A stretch of 64,000 bases of DNA from Aristaeella lactis (GTDB lineage Bacteria; Bacillota; Clostridia; Christensenellales; Aristaeellaceae): the NCBI RefSeq assembly GCF_018118585.1, contig NZ_CP069421.1, positions 3,100,001-3,164,000 on the forward strand, in the 5' to 3' direction. Made by a program: the position numbers and the translations under genes. The notes below the pieces were generated by a model. It made no database searches. It saw only the letters and a list, made by a program, of their open reading frames with translations, and had not been told where the DNA came from. Below are positions 28,852 to 37,191 of this stretch, piece by piece. Numbering within the stretch: the stretch's first letter is position 1; each line of letters starts with the position of its first letter.

Positions 28852-29856
28852 ATGATTATCGCGCTGAAAAAAGACGTCCGGAAAGAAGAAAAAGAGCACC
28901 TGATTGAGTGGCTGGAAAGCTACGGGGTACGGACGCATATATCAGAAGGTGAATTCCAGACGGTGATCGGACTGGTGGGTGATACCACCCGGATCGATAC
29001 AGACCTGATCAGCGGACTGGACATTGTCCAGAGCGTGACCCGGATTTCGGAGCCTTTCAAGAAGGCGAACCGGAAGTTCCATCCGGATGACACCGTGGTC
29101 CGGGTAACGGACCAGGTGGCCTTCGGCGGCGGTCATTTCCAGATTATTGCAGGACCCTGCTCCGTGGAGACGGAGGATCAGGTGGAGACCATCGCCAAAG
29201 CGGTCCAGGCCAGCGGAGCGGGCATGCTCCGGGGCGGCGCTTTCAAACCCCGTACTTCCCCCTATGATTTCCAGGGGCTGCACGGGGAAGGCATCCGGAT
29301 CCTGCTGGAGGTCAAAAAGCGGACCGGCATGCCGATCATTACCGAGATCATGGACATCGGTCACCTGCCGCTGTTTGAACAGGTGGACGTGATCCAGGTG
29401 GGCGCACGGAACATGCAGAACTTTGAGCTGCTCAAGGAACTGGGCCGGATCAGGAAACCGATCCTGCTCAAGCGCGGCCTGGCGAACAACATCAAGGAGC
29501 TGCTGATGAGCGCCGAGTACATCATGGCCGGCGGCAATGAGCAGATCATCCTGTGCGAGCGGGGCGTCCGTACATTCGAGACCTATACCAGGAACACATT
29601 GGATCTCTCCGCTGTGGCGGTGCTGCATGAACTGAGCCACCTGCCGGTGGTGGTGGACCCGAGCCACGCGACCGGCGCGGCGCGGTATGTGAAACCCATG
29701 GCGATGGCTGCCGCAGCTTGCGGGGCGGACGGCCTGATGATCGAGGTACACAACGATCCGCGGCATGCCCTGTGCGACGGACCCCAGAGCCTGACGCCGG
29801 AACAGTTTGACGATGTGGCGAAGGCTGTCATGAAGATCCGTGCCGCAGTGGTATAA
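28852..29856 (+). CDS. aroF: DAHP synthase (type I beta)
   Basis: 3-deoxy-7-phosphoheptulonate synthase, the first step of the shikimate pathway: phosphoenolpyruvate plus erythrose-4-phosphate. The 334-residue protein has an N-terminal ferredoxin-like regulatory domain (1 to about 65), which in relatives binds Tyr or Phe, and a TIM-barrel catalytic domain with GPCSVE (101-106), RGGAFKPRTSPYDFQG and DPSHATG. GGGAAGGAG lies upstream of ATG 28852. It is the first structural gene behind the attenuator, so it may be controlled both at transcription and by feedback. Confidence 0.95.
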   Translation: MIIALKKDVRKEEKEHLIEWLESYGVRTHISEGEFQTVIGLVGDTTRIDTDLISGLDIVQSVTRISEPFKKANRKFHPDDTVVRVTDQVAFGGGHFQIIAGPCSVETEDQVETIAKAVQASGAGMLRGGAFKPRTSPYDFQGLHGEGIRILLEVKKRTGMPIITEIMDIGHLPLFEQVDVIQVGARNMQNFELLKELGRIRKPILLKRGLANNIKELLMSAEYIMAGGNEQIILCERGVRTFETYTRNTLDLSAVAVLHELSHLPVVVDPSHATGAARYVKPMAMAAAACGADGLMIEVHNDPRHALCDGPQSLTPEQFDDVAKAVMKIRAAVV

Positions 29857-29882
29857 TGCCGGCAGGAGAGGAAAGAGAAGAT

Positions 29883-30737
29883 ATGGAAAGCAAAACGATC
29901 GGCGTGATCGGCCTTGGGCTGATGGGCGCTTCCCTGTGCAAGGCGCTGGGTGCCTGCGGACATACGATCCTGGGCAGGGATACGGATGAACACGTACAGA
30001 AATACGCCCTGTTGACGGAAACCATCAAGGGAGAACTGACGGAAGAGAAGATCCCGGAATGCGATTATCTGTTCCTGGCGGTATATCCCGGCGCGGCGGT
30101 GGAGGCACTGGAGAAGATGGCCTCCCTGATCCGGAAGGACACCATTGTATGTGACCTGTGCGGCGTGAAGCAGGCTGTTTGCGAACCCTGCTTTACCCTG
30201 GCGCAGCAGTACGGCTTCACCTTCATCGGAGGCCACCCCATGGCCGGCAAACAGTTTTCCGGCATCAAATACGCGGACGGGAACCTGTACCAGGGTGCGA
30301 CCATGATCCTGGTGCCCCGGCAGCAGGAAGACCTGTTCCTGGTCAGCCGGCTGAGCGATCTGCTGCGGGGAGCGGGCTTCCGTTCTGTAACCGTGACAAC
30401 GCCGGAGAAGCACGATGAGATGATAGCCTTTACCTCCCAGCTGGCCCATGTGGTCTCCAACGCCTATATCAAATCCCCCACGGCAGCGGAGCACCTGGCG
30501 TTCTCCGCCGGCAGCTACCGGGACCTGACCCGGGTGGCCAAGCTAAATGAGGATATGTGGACCGAGCTTTTCCTGGACAATGCGGAACACCTGGGCTTTG
30601 AACTGGACTGCCTGATCCGTTCCCTGCAGGAATACAGGGACGCCATCGCGGCGGATGACGCGAAGACGCTGAAACGGCTCCTGAAGGAAGGCCGTGAGCG
30701 CAAGGAAGCCATCGACACGGAGTGGAAGGATAAGTAA
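29883..30737 (+). CDS. tyrA: Prephenate dehydrogenase
   Basis: Oxidative decarboxylation of prephenate to 4-hydroxyphenylpyruvate, the tyrosine branch. The 284-residue protein has a Rossmann fold (TIGVIGLGLMGASLCKAL) and the family motif GGHPMAGKQFSGIKYA with a conserved His; HDEMIAFTSQLAHV provides the helical-domain motif. It has no ACT domain, so feedback inhibition by Tyr through such a domain is not expected. ATG 29883 has AGGAGAGG 9 bases upstream; another in-frame ATG at 29856 overlaps the aroF stop but has no ribosome site. Confidence 0.93.
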   Translation: MESKTIGVIGLGLMGASLCKALGACGHTILGRDTDEHVQKYALLTETIKGELTEEKIPECDYLFLAVYPGAAVEALEKMASLIRKDTIVCDLCGVKQAVCEPCFTLAQQYGFTFIGGHPMAGKQFSGIKYADGNLYQGATMILVPRQQEDLFLVSRLSDLLRGAGFRSVTVTTPEKHDEMIAFTSQLAHVVSNAYIKSPTAAEHLAFSAGSYRDLTRVAKLNEDMWTELFLDNAEHLGFELDCLIRSLQEYRDAIAADDAKTLKRLLKEGRERKEAIDTEWKDK

Positions 30738-30766
30738 CATACCGATCCCGGAAAGGATGAAGAGCC

Positions 30767-31909
30767 ATGACCATTGAGGAACTGAGGGCGCGGATTGACC
30801 GGATTGACAGTGGCCTGATCCGGCTTTATGCAGAGCGCCTGGAGACAGCGGCCGAGATCGGCAAATACAAACAGGAACATAACCTGCCTGTTTTTGATCC
30901 TGCCCGGGAGCGGGAAGTGCTCAACAAGGTCGGGGCAGAAGCCGGTGAAGCGAATGAGAACGGCGTACGGGCTCTGTTTTCCTTCCTGATGGCCCAGAGC
31001 CGGACCAGCCAGATGCTGGACCGGAAGCAGGAGAGCGAATTGGGCAAACTGATCCGCCGGAGCGTGGAGGAGACACCGAAGCTTTTCCCTGAAAAGGCAA
31101 AGGTGGCCTGCCAGGGCGTGGAAGGCGCCTATTCCCAGCAGGCCTGCGAAAAGATGTTCAGGTCGCCGGCCATCACATACTGCAAAACCTTTGGAGATGT
31201 GTTTTCCGCCATCGAAAGCGGGGAATGTGAATACGGTGTACTGCCGATCGAGAACAGCCTGGCCGGATCCGTGAACAGCGTATATGACAAGCTGCTCAGC
31301 CGGAAATGCTATATTGTCCGTTCCGCCCGGGTGAAGATCGATCATACCCTTCTGGTGAAGCCCGGAACGAAGCCGGAAGATATCCGGGAGATCTGGTCCC
31401 ACGAGCAGGCGATTCAGCAGTGCTCTGATTTCCTTTCGAAAAACAAACAGTGGCAGGTCAACGTCAGCAGCAACACCGCCGCCGCTGCCCGGATGGTGGC
31501 GGAAAGCGGCCGGAAGGACGTGGCTGCCATCTCATCCGGACGCTGCGCGCAGCTGTACGGCCTGGAGATCCTGAAGACGGATATCCAGAACAACAGCAAT
31601 AACCATACCCGGTTTATCTGCATTTCCCGGAAACCGGAGATTTATCCCGGGGCGGACCGCACCAGCCTGATGCTGGCACTGCCCGACAGGCCCGGTGCGT
31701 TGTACCAGCTGCTGGGACGATTCAATGCCCAGGGGATCAACCTGACCAAGCTGGAAAGCCGTCCTGTGCCCGGGAAGGATTTCGAGTTCATGTTCTGCTT
31801 TGATATTGACGCGTCTGTCTATTCCCCCGCCTTTACCCGGCTGATCGAGGAACTGGATGTGACGCTGGAGAAATGCGTGTATTTGGGAAGCTATTCCGAA
31901 TTGGCCTGA
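30767..31909 (+). CDS. pheA: Bifunctional chorismate mutase / prephenate dehydratase (P-protein)
   Basis: Converts chorismate to prephenate, then to phenylpyruvate. Three parts in 380 residues: an AroQ chorismate mutase helix bundle (1-90; RIDRIDSGLIRLYAERLETA), a prephenate dehydratase domain (about 105-285; CQGVEGAYSQQAC, and NHTRFICIS with the catalytic Thr-Arg-Phe), and a C-terminal ACT domain (about 295-375; GALYQLLGRFNAQGINLTKL followed by ESRP) that binds Phe for feedback. AAAGGATGAAG lies upstream. It supplies prephenate for both pheA and tyrA branches, which explains its place in one operon. Confidence 0.95.
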   Translation: MTIEELRARIDRIDSGLIRLYAERLETAAEIGKYKQEHNLPVFDPAREREVLNKVGAEAGEANENGVRALFSFLMAQSRTSQMLDRKQESELGKLIRRSVEETPKLFPEKAKVACQGVEGAYSQQACEKMFRSPAITYCKTFGDVFSAIESGECEYGVLPIENSLAGSVNSVYDKLLSRKCYIVRSARVKIDHTLLVKPGTKPEDIREIWSHEQAIQQCSDFLSKNKQWQVNVSSNTAAAARMVAESGRKDVAAISSGRCAQLYGLEILKTDIQNNSNNHTRFICISRKPEIYPGADRTSLMLALPDRPGALYQLLGRFNAQGINLTKLESRPVPGKDFEFMFCFDIDASVYSPAFTRLIEELDVTLEKCVYLGSYSELA

Positions 31910-31979
31910 ACTCAATGCGCAGAGCACATTGAGAATGAATAATGAAGACTGAAAACTGAAAAATGAATAATGGCGGAGG

Positions 31980-32016
31980 AAACAGCTTTCGGAAACGAAA
32001 GCTGTTTCTTTGATTT
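31980..32016 (+). terminator. Terminator of the aromatic operon
   Basis: AAACAGCTTTC (31980-31990) and GAAAGCTGTTT (31997-32007) form an 11-bp stem with a 6-nt loop, then CTTTGATTT. The hairpin is attached to a conserved linker (GAAAAATGAATAATGGCGGA) that occurs elsewhere before different hairpins. Confidence 0.7.
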
Positions 32017-32051
32017 CAATAGAATTATTGTACACTACCCCCTTTTCGGGA

Positions 32052-32071
32052 ACACAAGGTTTGTGTATACT
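32052..32071 (+). promoter_or_regulatory. Promoter -10 and overlapping palindrome of GH5 gene
   Basis: ACACAAGGTTTGTGT (32052-32066) is a perfect 6-3-6 inverted repeat whose last base begins the -10 box TATACT (32066-32071). A repressor bound there would block RNA polymerase. No -35 box is clear. Confidence 0.5.
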
Positions 32072-32097
32072 GATGAAAAGAAAGGACGTGCGAATAG

Positions 32098-33054
32098 ATG
32101 AAGATGAAGGATTTCGGATTCTACCGGGGCGTGAACCTGGGCGGCTGGTTCTCCCAGTGTGATTATTCCAAAGAACGCCTGGATCATTTTATTACAGAGC
32201 CGGACATTGACGTGATTGCCGGCTGGGGACTGGATCATGTACGGATCCCCATGGACTATAACGTGCTGGAAACCGCGGAGGGCGGGCTCAGCACAGAAGG
32301 TTTTGACAGGATCGCCAAGGCGGTGGAATGGTGCAAAAAGCGCGGCCTGAAGGTGGTGCTGGACCTGCACAAGACTGCCGGTTATTCCTTTGACGCGGCG
32401 CATCAGGAAAGCGGCTTCTTCGGCAGTGCTTTATACCAGGAACGGTTTTACAGGCTGTGGGAAGGGTTGGCGGAACGCTTCAATGATCCGGAGAATATCG
32501 CCTTTGAACTGCTGAACGAGGTGACGGACGCTTCGGTGATCGGGGAGTGGAACCGGATCGTGGCGGAAGCGATCGCCCGCATCCGGAAGATAGCTCCCCG
32601 GAGCCTGATCCTGGTGGGCAGCTACTGGAACAACAGCCCGGAGGCGGTCAAGGACCTGGATATGCCGGCGGATGACCGGGTGATCTACAATTTCCACTGC
32701 TATGATCCGCTGATCTTTACGCACCAGGGCGCCACCTGGATTCCGGATCCCGCCTTCGATATTGACCGGCGGGTGTCCTTTGAGGAAGCGGATATCACAC
32801 CGGAATACTTTGAGAAGCAGTTCGCTTCCGCCATTGAGACCGCGAAGGCCCGGGGGACGACCCTGTACTGCGGCGAGTACGGCGTGATCGACCGGGCGAC
32901 GCCGGAAGATACCGTGAAATGGTTCAGAACCATCAATGAAGTGTTTGAGAAACACGGAATTGCCCGCAGCGCCTGGTCCTACCGCCAGATGGACTTCGGC
33001 CTGAGTGACACGCGCCTGGACGGTGTCCGGGACGAACTGGTCAAATACCTGTAA
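32098..33054 (+). CDS. Glycoside hydrolase family 5 (endoglucanase-like), intracellular
   Basis: A 318-residue (beta/alpha)8 glycosidase. It shows the GH5 pattern GVNLGGWFSQCDY near the start, the acid/base Glu in FELLNEVTD (near 140) and the nucleophile Glu in YCGEYGVID (near 260), with RIPMDYNVLE between. There is no signal peptide, binding module or membrane segment, so it probably cleaves imported beta-glucan, mannan or xylan oligosaccharides. AAAGGACG lies upstream. It converges with the GH43 pair at a shared terminator. Confidence 0.88.
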   Translation: MKMKDFGFYRGVNLGGWFSQCDYSKERLDHFITEPDIDVIAGWGLDHVRIPMDYNVLETAEGGLSTEGFDRIAKAVEWCKKRGLKVVLDLHKTAGYSFDAAHQESGFFGSALYQERFYRLWEGLAERFNDPENIAFELLNEVTDASVIGEWNRIVAEAIARIRKIAPRSLILVGSYWNNSPEAVKDLDMPADDRVIYNFHCYDPLIFTHQGATWIPDPAFDIDRRVSFEEADITPEYFEKQFASAIETAKARGTTLYCGEYGVIDRATPEDTVKWFRTINEVFEKHGIARSAWSYRQMDFGLSDTRLDGVRDELVKYL

Positions 33055-33069
33055 TCCGGGAGAAAAAGC

Positions 33070-33099
33070 AAAGCCCGCGGCAGATGCCGCGGGCTTTTG
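33070..33099 (+). terminator. Bidirectional terminator, GH5 / GH43
   Basis: AAAGCCCGCGGC and GCCGCGGGCTTT form a 12-bp stem with a 4-nt loop, flanked by A-rich and T-rich runs, between converging genes. Confidence 0.9.
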
Positions 33100-33111
33100 T
33101 CATCTCACAGT

Positions 33112-34602
33112 TTATTCCCTGACAGTCCAGGAATAGATCTTCATATCCCCGTCAGAGATCAGGTACAGGTCATGGACGCCTTCCGCCTGGATCGGTGCGC
33201 TGATCACCAGGGCTTTTCCGTCTTCCGGGATCTCCATACGGACTTTGGCAGCGACCGGGCCCTTGGGATCATCCAGCACCGCGTAAAGCGTGCAGCTGGT
33301 GGGCGGCATGGCGGTGACGGCCAGCGTGGAGGCATTCTTTCCGAAATCCACTCCGGTGATCCGGACCCAGCTTCCGGTACCGCCTTCAATCCAGGTCTTG
33401 CCGTCCGCACCGTTGACCGTGATGCCGGCCTGGTGGGACATGGTGGCGGCAGGAACCGTACGGAAGGGATCCAGCGGCTTCAGCTGGCTGAGGCCCTTCA
33501 TGGTTCCCCTGACCTGCTTCAGCAGGCCGTCCTCGCCGATCTCAATGCGGTTCGCCTGCGGGCTCCGGTAGTTGCCGGTGATGCCCATGGCTTTCTCAAC
33601 GGGACGGTTATGATAGAACAGGTACCATTCACCTTTGAAAGAAGCGATGGAATGATGATTGTTGCCGTACAGGCCGAAGAAATGACCTTCATTGGGGAAC
33701 AGCTCTCCCACATAGGTGTAGGGCCCCAGGGGATTATCCGCGATCATGTACTGGATCGCGCCGTCAGTCAGCTTCAGGCTGTTGCCTTTGGTCATGAAGT
33801 TGGAACAGTAGGAGTAGATGTATTTGTCACCGATCCGGTTGATACCGGAATCCTCAAACAGCCACGGTACATCGAGCCGGACAGGATCCCCGTCCAGGGA
33901 GATCATGTTGTCCGCCAGCTTAACGATGCGCCCGGTGCCGGGGGCGGCCTGCATACCTTCCGGGATACCACCGCCGAAGGCGAGGTAACCGGTGCCGTCC
34001 TCATCCACCATTACGGCGGGGTCGAACAGCCAGGTTACGTCATCGCAGTTTTTCACGGAACGGGAGACGAGCAGATGACCCAGTTCATCCCGCCAGGGGC
34101 CGGTGGGACTGTCAGCGGTCAGCACGCCGACACCGCCGCCGCCGTTGCAGAAATACAGGAAGAACTTTTCTTTTCCGTCAATGGTTTTATGGGCGGCACA
34201 GGGGGCCCAGGAGTTGGTTGCCCATTTGGCAACGCCGCCGGGACCGGCTACCCGGATCTTTCCATGGTCCGTCCAGTTGACCATATCATCTGAGGAGATG
34301 CAGTTGATCGTCCGGATCTGGCTGTAGGTATTCTCCTTCACCTTTCCCTTGCTGTCATATTCCACGAGGTCGTCGGTCATATATACATACAGCCGGCCAT
34401 CGTATTCCATGACACCGGGATCGGCACCGAAACGCTGGGTGTAAAGCGGGTTGTTTTCTCCTGCTTTTTTATAGGATTTCTGCAGCGTTACGGGAATGTT
34501 CTTCATGTCCGTCTCCTCTCCACAGGCACACAGGGGCAGCAGTACAGCGATGAGCAGCGCCGCTGTGCGAATCAGGGACTTGCCGTTCCTGCCGGATTTC
34601 AT
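33112..34602 (-). CDS. Surface lipoprotein glycoside hydrolase family 43
   Basis: A 496-residue GH43 five-bladed propeller enzyme, probably arabinofuranosidase or xylosidase acting on arabinoxylan at the cell surface. The signal peptide ends in a lipobox (LLPLCACGEE, Cys near 27). Catalytic candidates: Asp in FGADPGVMEYDG, Asp in WLFDPAVMVDEDG and Glu in WLFEDSGINRIG. Residues from about 370 form a CBM6-like carbohydrate-binding module (GITVNGADGKTWIEGGTGSW). Its start overlaps the stop of the upstream GH43 gene by four bases (ATGA). Confidence 0.88.
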   Translation of the reverse strand: MKSGRNGKSLIRTAALLIAVLLPLCACGEETDMKNIPVTLQKSYKKAGENNPLYTQRFGADPGVMEYDGRLYVYMTDDLVEYDSKGKVKENTYSQIRTINCISSDDMVNWTDHGKIRVAGPGGVAKWATNSWAPCAAHKTIDGKEKFFLYFCNGGGGVGVLTADSPTGPWRDELGHLLVSRSVKNCDDVTWLFDPAVMVDEDGTGYLAFGGGIPEGMQAAPGTGRIVKLADNMISLDGDPVRLDVPWLFEDSGINRIGDKYIYSYCSNFMTKGNSLKLTDGAIQYMIADNPLGPYTYVGELFPNEGHFFGLYGNNHHSIASFKGEWYLFYHNRPVEKAMGITGNYRSPQANRIEIGEDGLLKQVRGTMKGLSQLKPLDPFRTVPAATMSHQAGITVNGADGKTWIEGGTGSWVRITGVDFGKNASTLAVTAMPPTSCTLYAVLDDPKGPVAAKVRMEIPEDGKALVISAPIQAEGVHDLYLISDGDMKIYSWTVRE

Positions 34603-35576
34603 TTTTCTTCGTAGGGAATGATGGTATCGATCGTACCGTCTTCATGAATGGTCAGCTCTGTGAACTTGACGCAGCGGCGATGGTTAATGCCGTTGGACAG
34701 CTCGCAGTCATGATAGAACAGGTACCATTTGCCCTGGTATTCCACGATGGAGTGGTGGGTGGTCCAGCCAAGAACGGGTTCCATGATCCTTCCTTTGTAG
34801 GTGAAGGGGCCGTCCGGCTTGTCTCCTTCTGCATACACCAGGTAGTGGGTGGTGCCGGTGGAGTAGGAAAGATAATACTTTCCATTAAACTTATGCATCC
34901 AGGGACCTTCGAAATAGCGGCGGTCCTCATCAGCGGCGGTGAGGGGCTTGCCGTTTTCGTCCAGGATCTGCAGGTGCTTCGGTTCAGTCTTGAAGTGCTT
35001 CATATCCGCATCCAGTTCAGCGAACATAGGCCCAAGGGCGGGCTCATCGCCTTCCGGACGGTGGGCATTGGGGTCAAAGCTTCCGCTCTGCCACATTTCC
35101 AGCTGGCCGCCCCACAGGCCGCCGTAGTAGATATAGGCACGGCCGTCATCATCCATGAGTACGGCAGGGTCAATGCTGTAGCTTCCGGGAATGTAATTGT
35201 CTTCCGGTTTGAAGGGACCGGCAGGATCATCCGACACGGCGACGCCGAGACGGAAGATGCCGTCCTTGTCACGGGCGGGGAAATACAGGTAATATTTTCC
35301 GTCCTTGCAGGCGGCATCCGGAGCCCACATCTGCTTGCTGACCCAGGGGATATCCTTCATGTGCAGGGCGCAGCCGTTATCCACGCAGGGCGCGTCCAGG
35401 CTGTCCATGGACAGAATGTGGTAGTCTTCCATCCGGTATTCATCACCGTCGTCGTTGTCCTCACCGTCATGGGGAATATCGTGGGAAGGGTAGACATAGA
35501 TCTTTCCATTAAAAACATGGGCGGAAGGATCCGCGGTAAAGATGTGGGAGACCAGGGGCCGGCGCTGCTCACTCAT
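34599..35576 (-). CDS. Intracellular glycoside hydrolase family 43
   Basis: A 325-residue GH43 enzyme without signal peptide or binding module, probably a beta-xylosidase/alpha-L-arabinofuranosidase for imported oligosaccharides. Catalytic residues are visible: Asp in HIFTADPSAHVFNG, Asp in YSIDPAVLMDDDG and Glu in RRYFEGPWMHKFNGKYY. The start at 35576 has AAAGGAGTG upstream; the open frame continues to 36590 but overlaps tcdA on the other strand. It is the first gene of a two-gene operon with the lipoprotein GH43, pairing a cytoplasmic with a surface enzyme. Confidence 0.92.
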   Translation of the reverse strand: MSEQRRPLVSHIFTADPSAHVFNGKIYVYPSHDIPHDGEDNDDGDEYRMEDYHILSMDSLDAPCVDNGCALHMKDIPWVSKQMWAPDAACKDGKYYLYFPARDKDGIFRLGVAVSDDPAGPFKPEDNYIPGSYSIDPAVLMDDDGRAYIYYGGLWGGQLEMWQSGSFDPNAHRPEGDEPALGPMFAELDADMKHFKTEPKHLQILDENGKPLTAADEDRRYFEGPWMHKFNGKYYLSYSTGTTHYLVYAEGDKPDGPFTYKGRIMEPVLGWTTHHSIVEYQGKWYLFYHDCELSNGINHRRCVKFTELTIHEDGTIDTIIPYEEK

Positions 35577-35609
35577 GGGAATAGCACTCCTTTGTATCAG
35601 AATGGAGAT

Positions 35610-35663
35610 ATTATACAACGAAGATTGCCGAAAAGAAAGTAGTACGGACAAACATGTCTGTAC
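35610..35663 (-). promoter_or_regulatory. GH43 operon promoter and upstream palindrome
   Basis: On the reverse strand TATAAT (35615-35610) lies 34 bases before the start. Upstream, GTACGGACA (35642-35650) and TGTCTGTAC (35655-35663) form 9-bp arms with one mismatch around 4 bases. Its place upstream of a weak -35 suggests an activator site; the regulator is unknown. Confidence 0.5.
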
Positions 35664-35677
35664 AACATAGACAATCC

Positions 35678-35706
35678 TTGAAATCGCCGGAAGAACATGA
35701 GATAAT
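35678..35706 (+). promoter_or_regulatory. tcdA promoter
   Basis: TTGAAA (35678-35683), 17-base spacer, GATAAT (35701-35706), 32 bases before the start codon. Both hexamers match at 5 of 6. Confidence 0.72.
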
Positions 35707-35738
35707 ATATCGATTTTCGGATGGAACGGAGTGTCTTT

Positions 35739-36518
35739 ATGCTGAATCAGTTTTCCAGAACACAACTGCTGCTGGGTCCGGAAGCCATGGAGCATCTGGC
35801 TGAATGCCGTGTAGCAGTGTTCGGTGTCGGCGGTGTGGGCGGCTACGCAGTGGAGGCTCTGACCCGTTCCGGTATCGGATCCCTGGACCTGATCGACGAT
35901 GACAAGGTGTGCCTGACGAACCTGAACCGCCAGATCCATGCCACTCGCAGCACGGTGGGTAAGTATAAGGTGGATGTGGCTGAACAGCGGATCCACGATA
36001 TCAATCCTGACTGTAAGGTTACGACCTATAAAACCTTCTACCTGCCGGAGACACAGGATCAGTTCGATTTTACACAATATGACTATATAATAGATGCAAT
36101 TGATACGGTAAAAGGAAAACTGGCTCTGGTTGAACAGGCAAAGGCTGCCGGAACTCCTATTATCTGTGCCATGGGAGCCGGCAATAAACTGGATCCCACC
36201 GCATTCCGGGTGGCAGACATCTATAAGACCTCTGTCTGCCCTCTTGCGCGGGTGATGCGTACTGAGTGCCGCAAACGGAGGATCAAACACCTGAAGGTGG
36301 TTTATTCCACAGAAAAGCCGGTACGTCCCCTGGAGGATCCGTCCATCAGCTGCAGGAAGCACTGTATCTGTCCTCCGGGCACCCGGAAGTGTACCGTGCG
36401 CAGGGATATTCCAGGTTCCACTGCTTTTGTTCCTGCTGCCGCAGGATTGATCATCGCCGGTGAAGTGATTAAGGATCTGTGCGCGGACTATATCCGACAG
36501 AATGAAGAAAACCGGTAA
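35739..36518 (+). CDS. tcdA: tRNA threonylcarbamoyladenosine dehydratase
   Basis: An E1/ThiF-like ATP-dependent enzyme that cyclises t6A37 in tRNAs. The 259-residue protein has the nucleotide-binding motif FGVGGVGGYAVEALTRSG, the MoeB/ThiF-like DDDKVCLTNLNRQIHA and IDAIDTVKGKLAL. A Cys-rich segment SCRKHCICPPG lies near 205-215. ATG 35739 has ACGGAG 7 bases upstream and is preferred over ATG 35721, which precedes that site. It stands alone; its neighbours are unrelated. Confidence 0.9.
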   Translation: MLNQFSRTQLLLGPEAMEHLAECRVAVFGVGGVGGYAVEALTRSGIGSLDLIDDDKVCLTNLNRQIHATRSTVGKYKVDVAEQRIHDINPDCKVTTYKTFYLPETQDQFDFTQYDYIIDAIDTVKGKLALVEQAKAAGTPIICAMGAGNKLDPTAFRVADIYKTSVCPLARVMRTECRKRRIKHLKVVYSTEKPVRPLEDPSISCRKHCICPPGTRKCTVRRDIPGSTAFVPAAAGLIIAGEVIKDLCADYIRQNEENR

Positions 36519-37066
36519 AATGATCCGGGAGTCATCCATAAGGCATAAAAACTGAAAATCGCGATTGTATAAATTTTGTTTGATGAGCAAAAATGAAAAT
36601 CCATGAAAACTTTATTTTCTTATAATTTCTGGTTTCGAAATGTACGTTCATTATGCAAGAATTGCATTTATTTATGGTAAAAATATCTCTCTGGAAAACG
36701 AAACACAAAAGTGCGAAAACGGTTTAGTGAAATAAAACGTTTGCACAAAAACGGCCTCAAACGCAAGCAAAATATGGCTTTTTGAAGCGTACAACTTATT
36801 GTGTGCTGTTTATTTTTTCGAAAACGGTCACAGCAGTTTCGGAAAAGAATAGTTACATGATATAAAAACATACTATGTAACCAAATATCTGTACAAATTA
36901 CATACAATTGCACGTTTTTGCATCGTTTTTGCGGCACAAAAAGTGCAAAAAGAACGAAATCGATTACGTAAAAAGTGAAAAAAAGAGTTTCACAACGTTG
37001 AAATGCAACCAAAATGTAACTAAAAGCATGATAAAATACAATAGAAATACAAACCGGGTATATTTC
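36519..37066. other. AT-rich intergenic region before the surface-protein genes
   Basis: About 550 bases with many A- and T-tracts, visibly much poorer in GC than the flanking genes. I find no supported gene. It contains an inverted repeat GTTACAT/ATGTAAC (36852-36858, 36875-36881) and TTGCAC...GTGCAA around T-tracts (36907-36947). A weak promoter candidate is TTGAAA at 36998-37003. The composition resembles curved promoter DNA for a highly expressed or silenced surface gene; this is inference. Confidence 0.6.
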
Positions 37067-37137
37067 GGGAGGTATGGAGAAAATGGTCCGCCTCGAGCAG
37101 GAGGCAAACGTGAAAAAGTAAACGTTTCCATCGGACC
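37067..37137 (+). ncRNA. Possible structured leader with short upstream ORF
   Basis: GGTCCG (37085-37090) and CGGACC (37132-37137) can close a three-way junction holding two hairpins: GCCTC/GAGGC (37090-37105, sharing one G) and AAACGT/ACGTTT (37106-37127). The same stretch also encodes a 12-residue ORF from ATG 37083 to TAA 37121 (MVRLEQEANVKK), with GGGAGG at 37067-37072. It could be a cis-regulatory RNA or a translated leader of the gene at 37192. I know no family that matches. Confidence 0.4.
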
Positions 37138-37191
37138 GCTACCAATACGACGACCAGAATCCTTTGGCGATGAAATCAGGAGGAGACAAAC

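Noticed and set aside
36668-37012. A 114-residue reverse ORF rich in Phe, Cys and Arg
   Set aside because: It lies in AT-rich non-coding DNA, has unusual composition and no ribosome site.
37067-37191. c-di-GMP or other known riboswitch before the surface-protein genes
   Set aside because: The GCAAAC stretch recalls a c-di-GMP-I element, but the second conserved CGCAAAGC block and the right helix order are absent.
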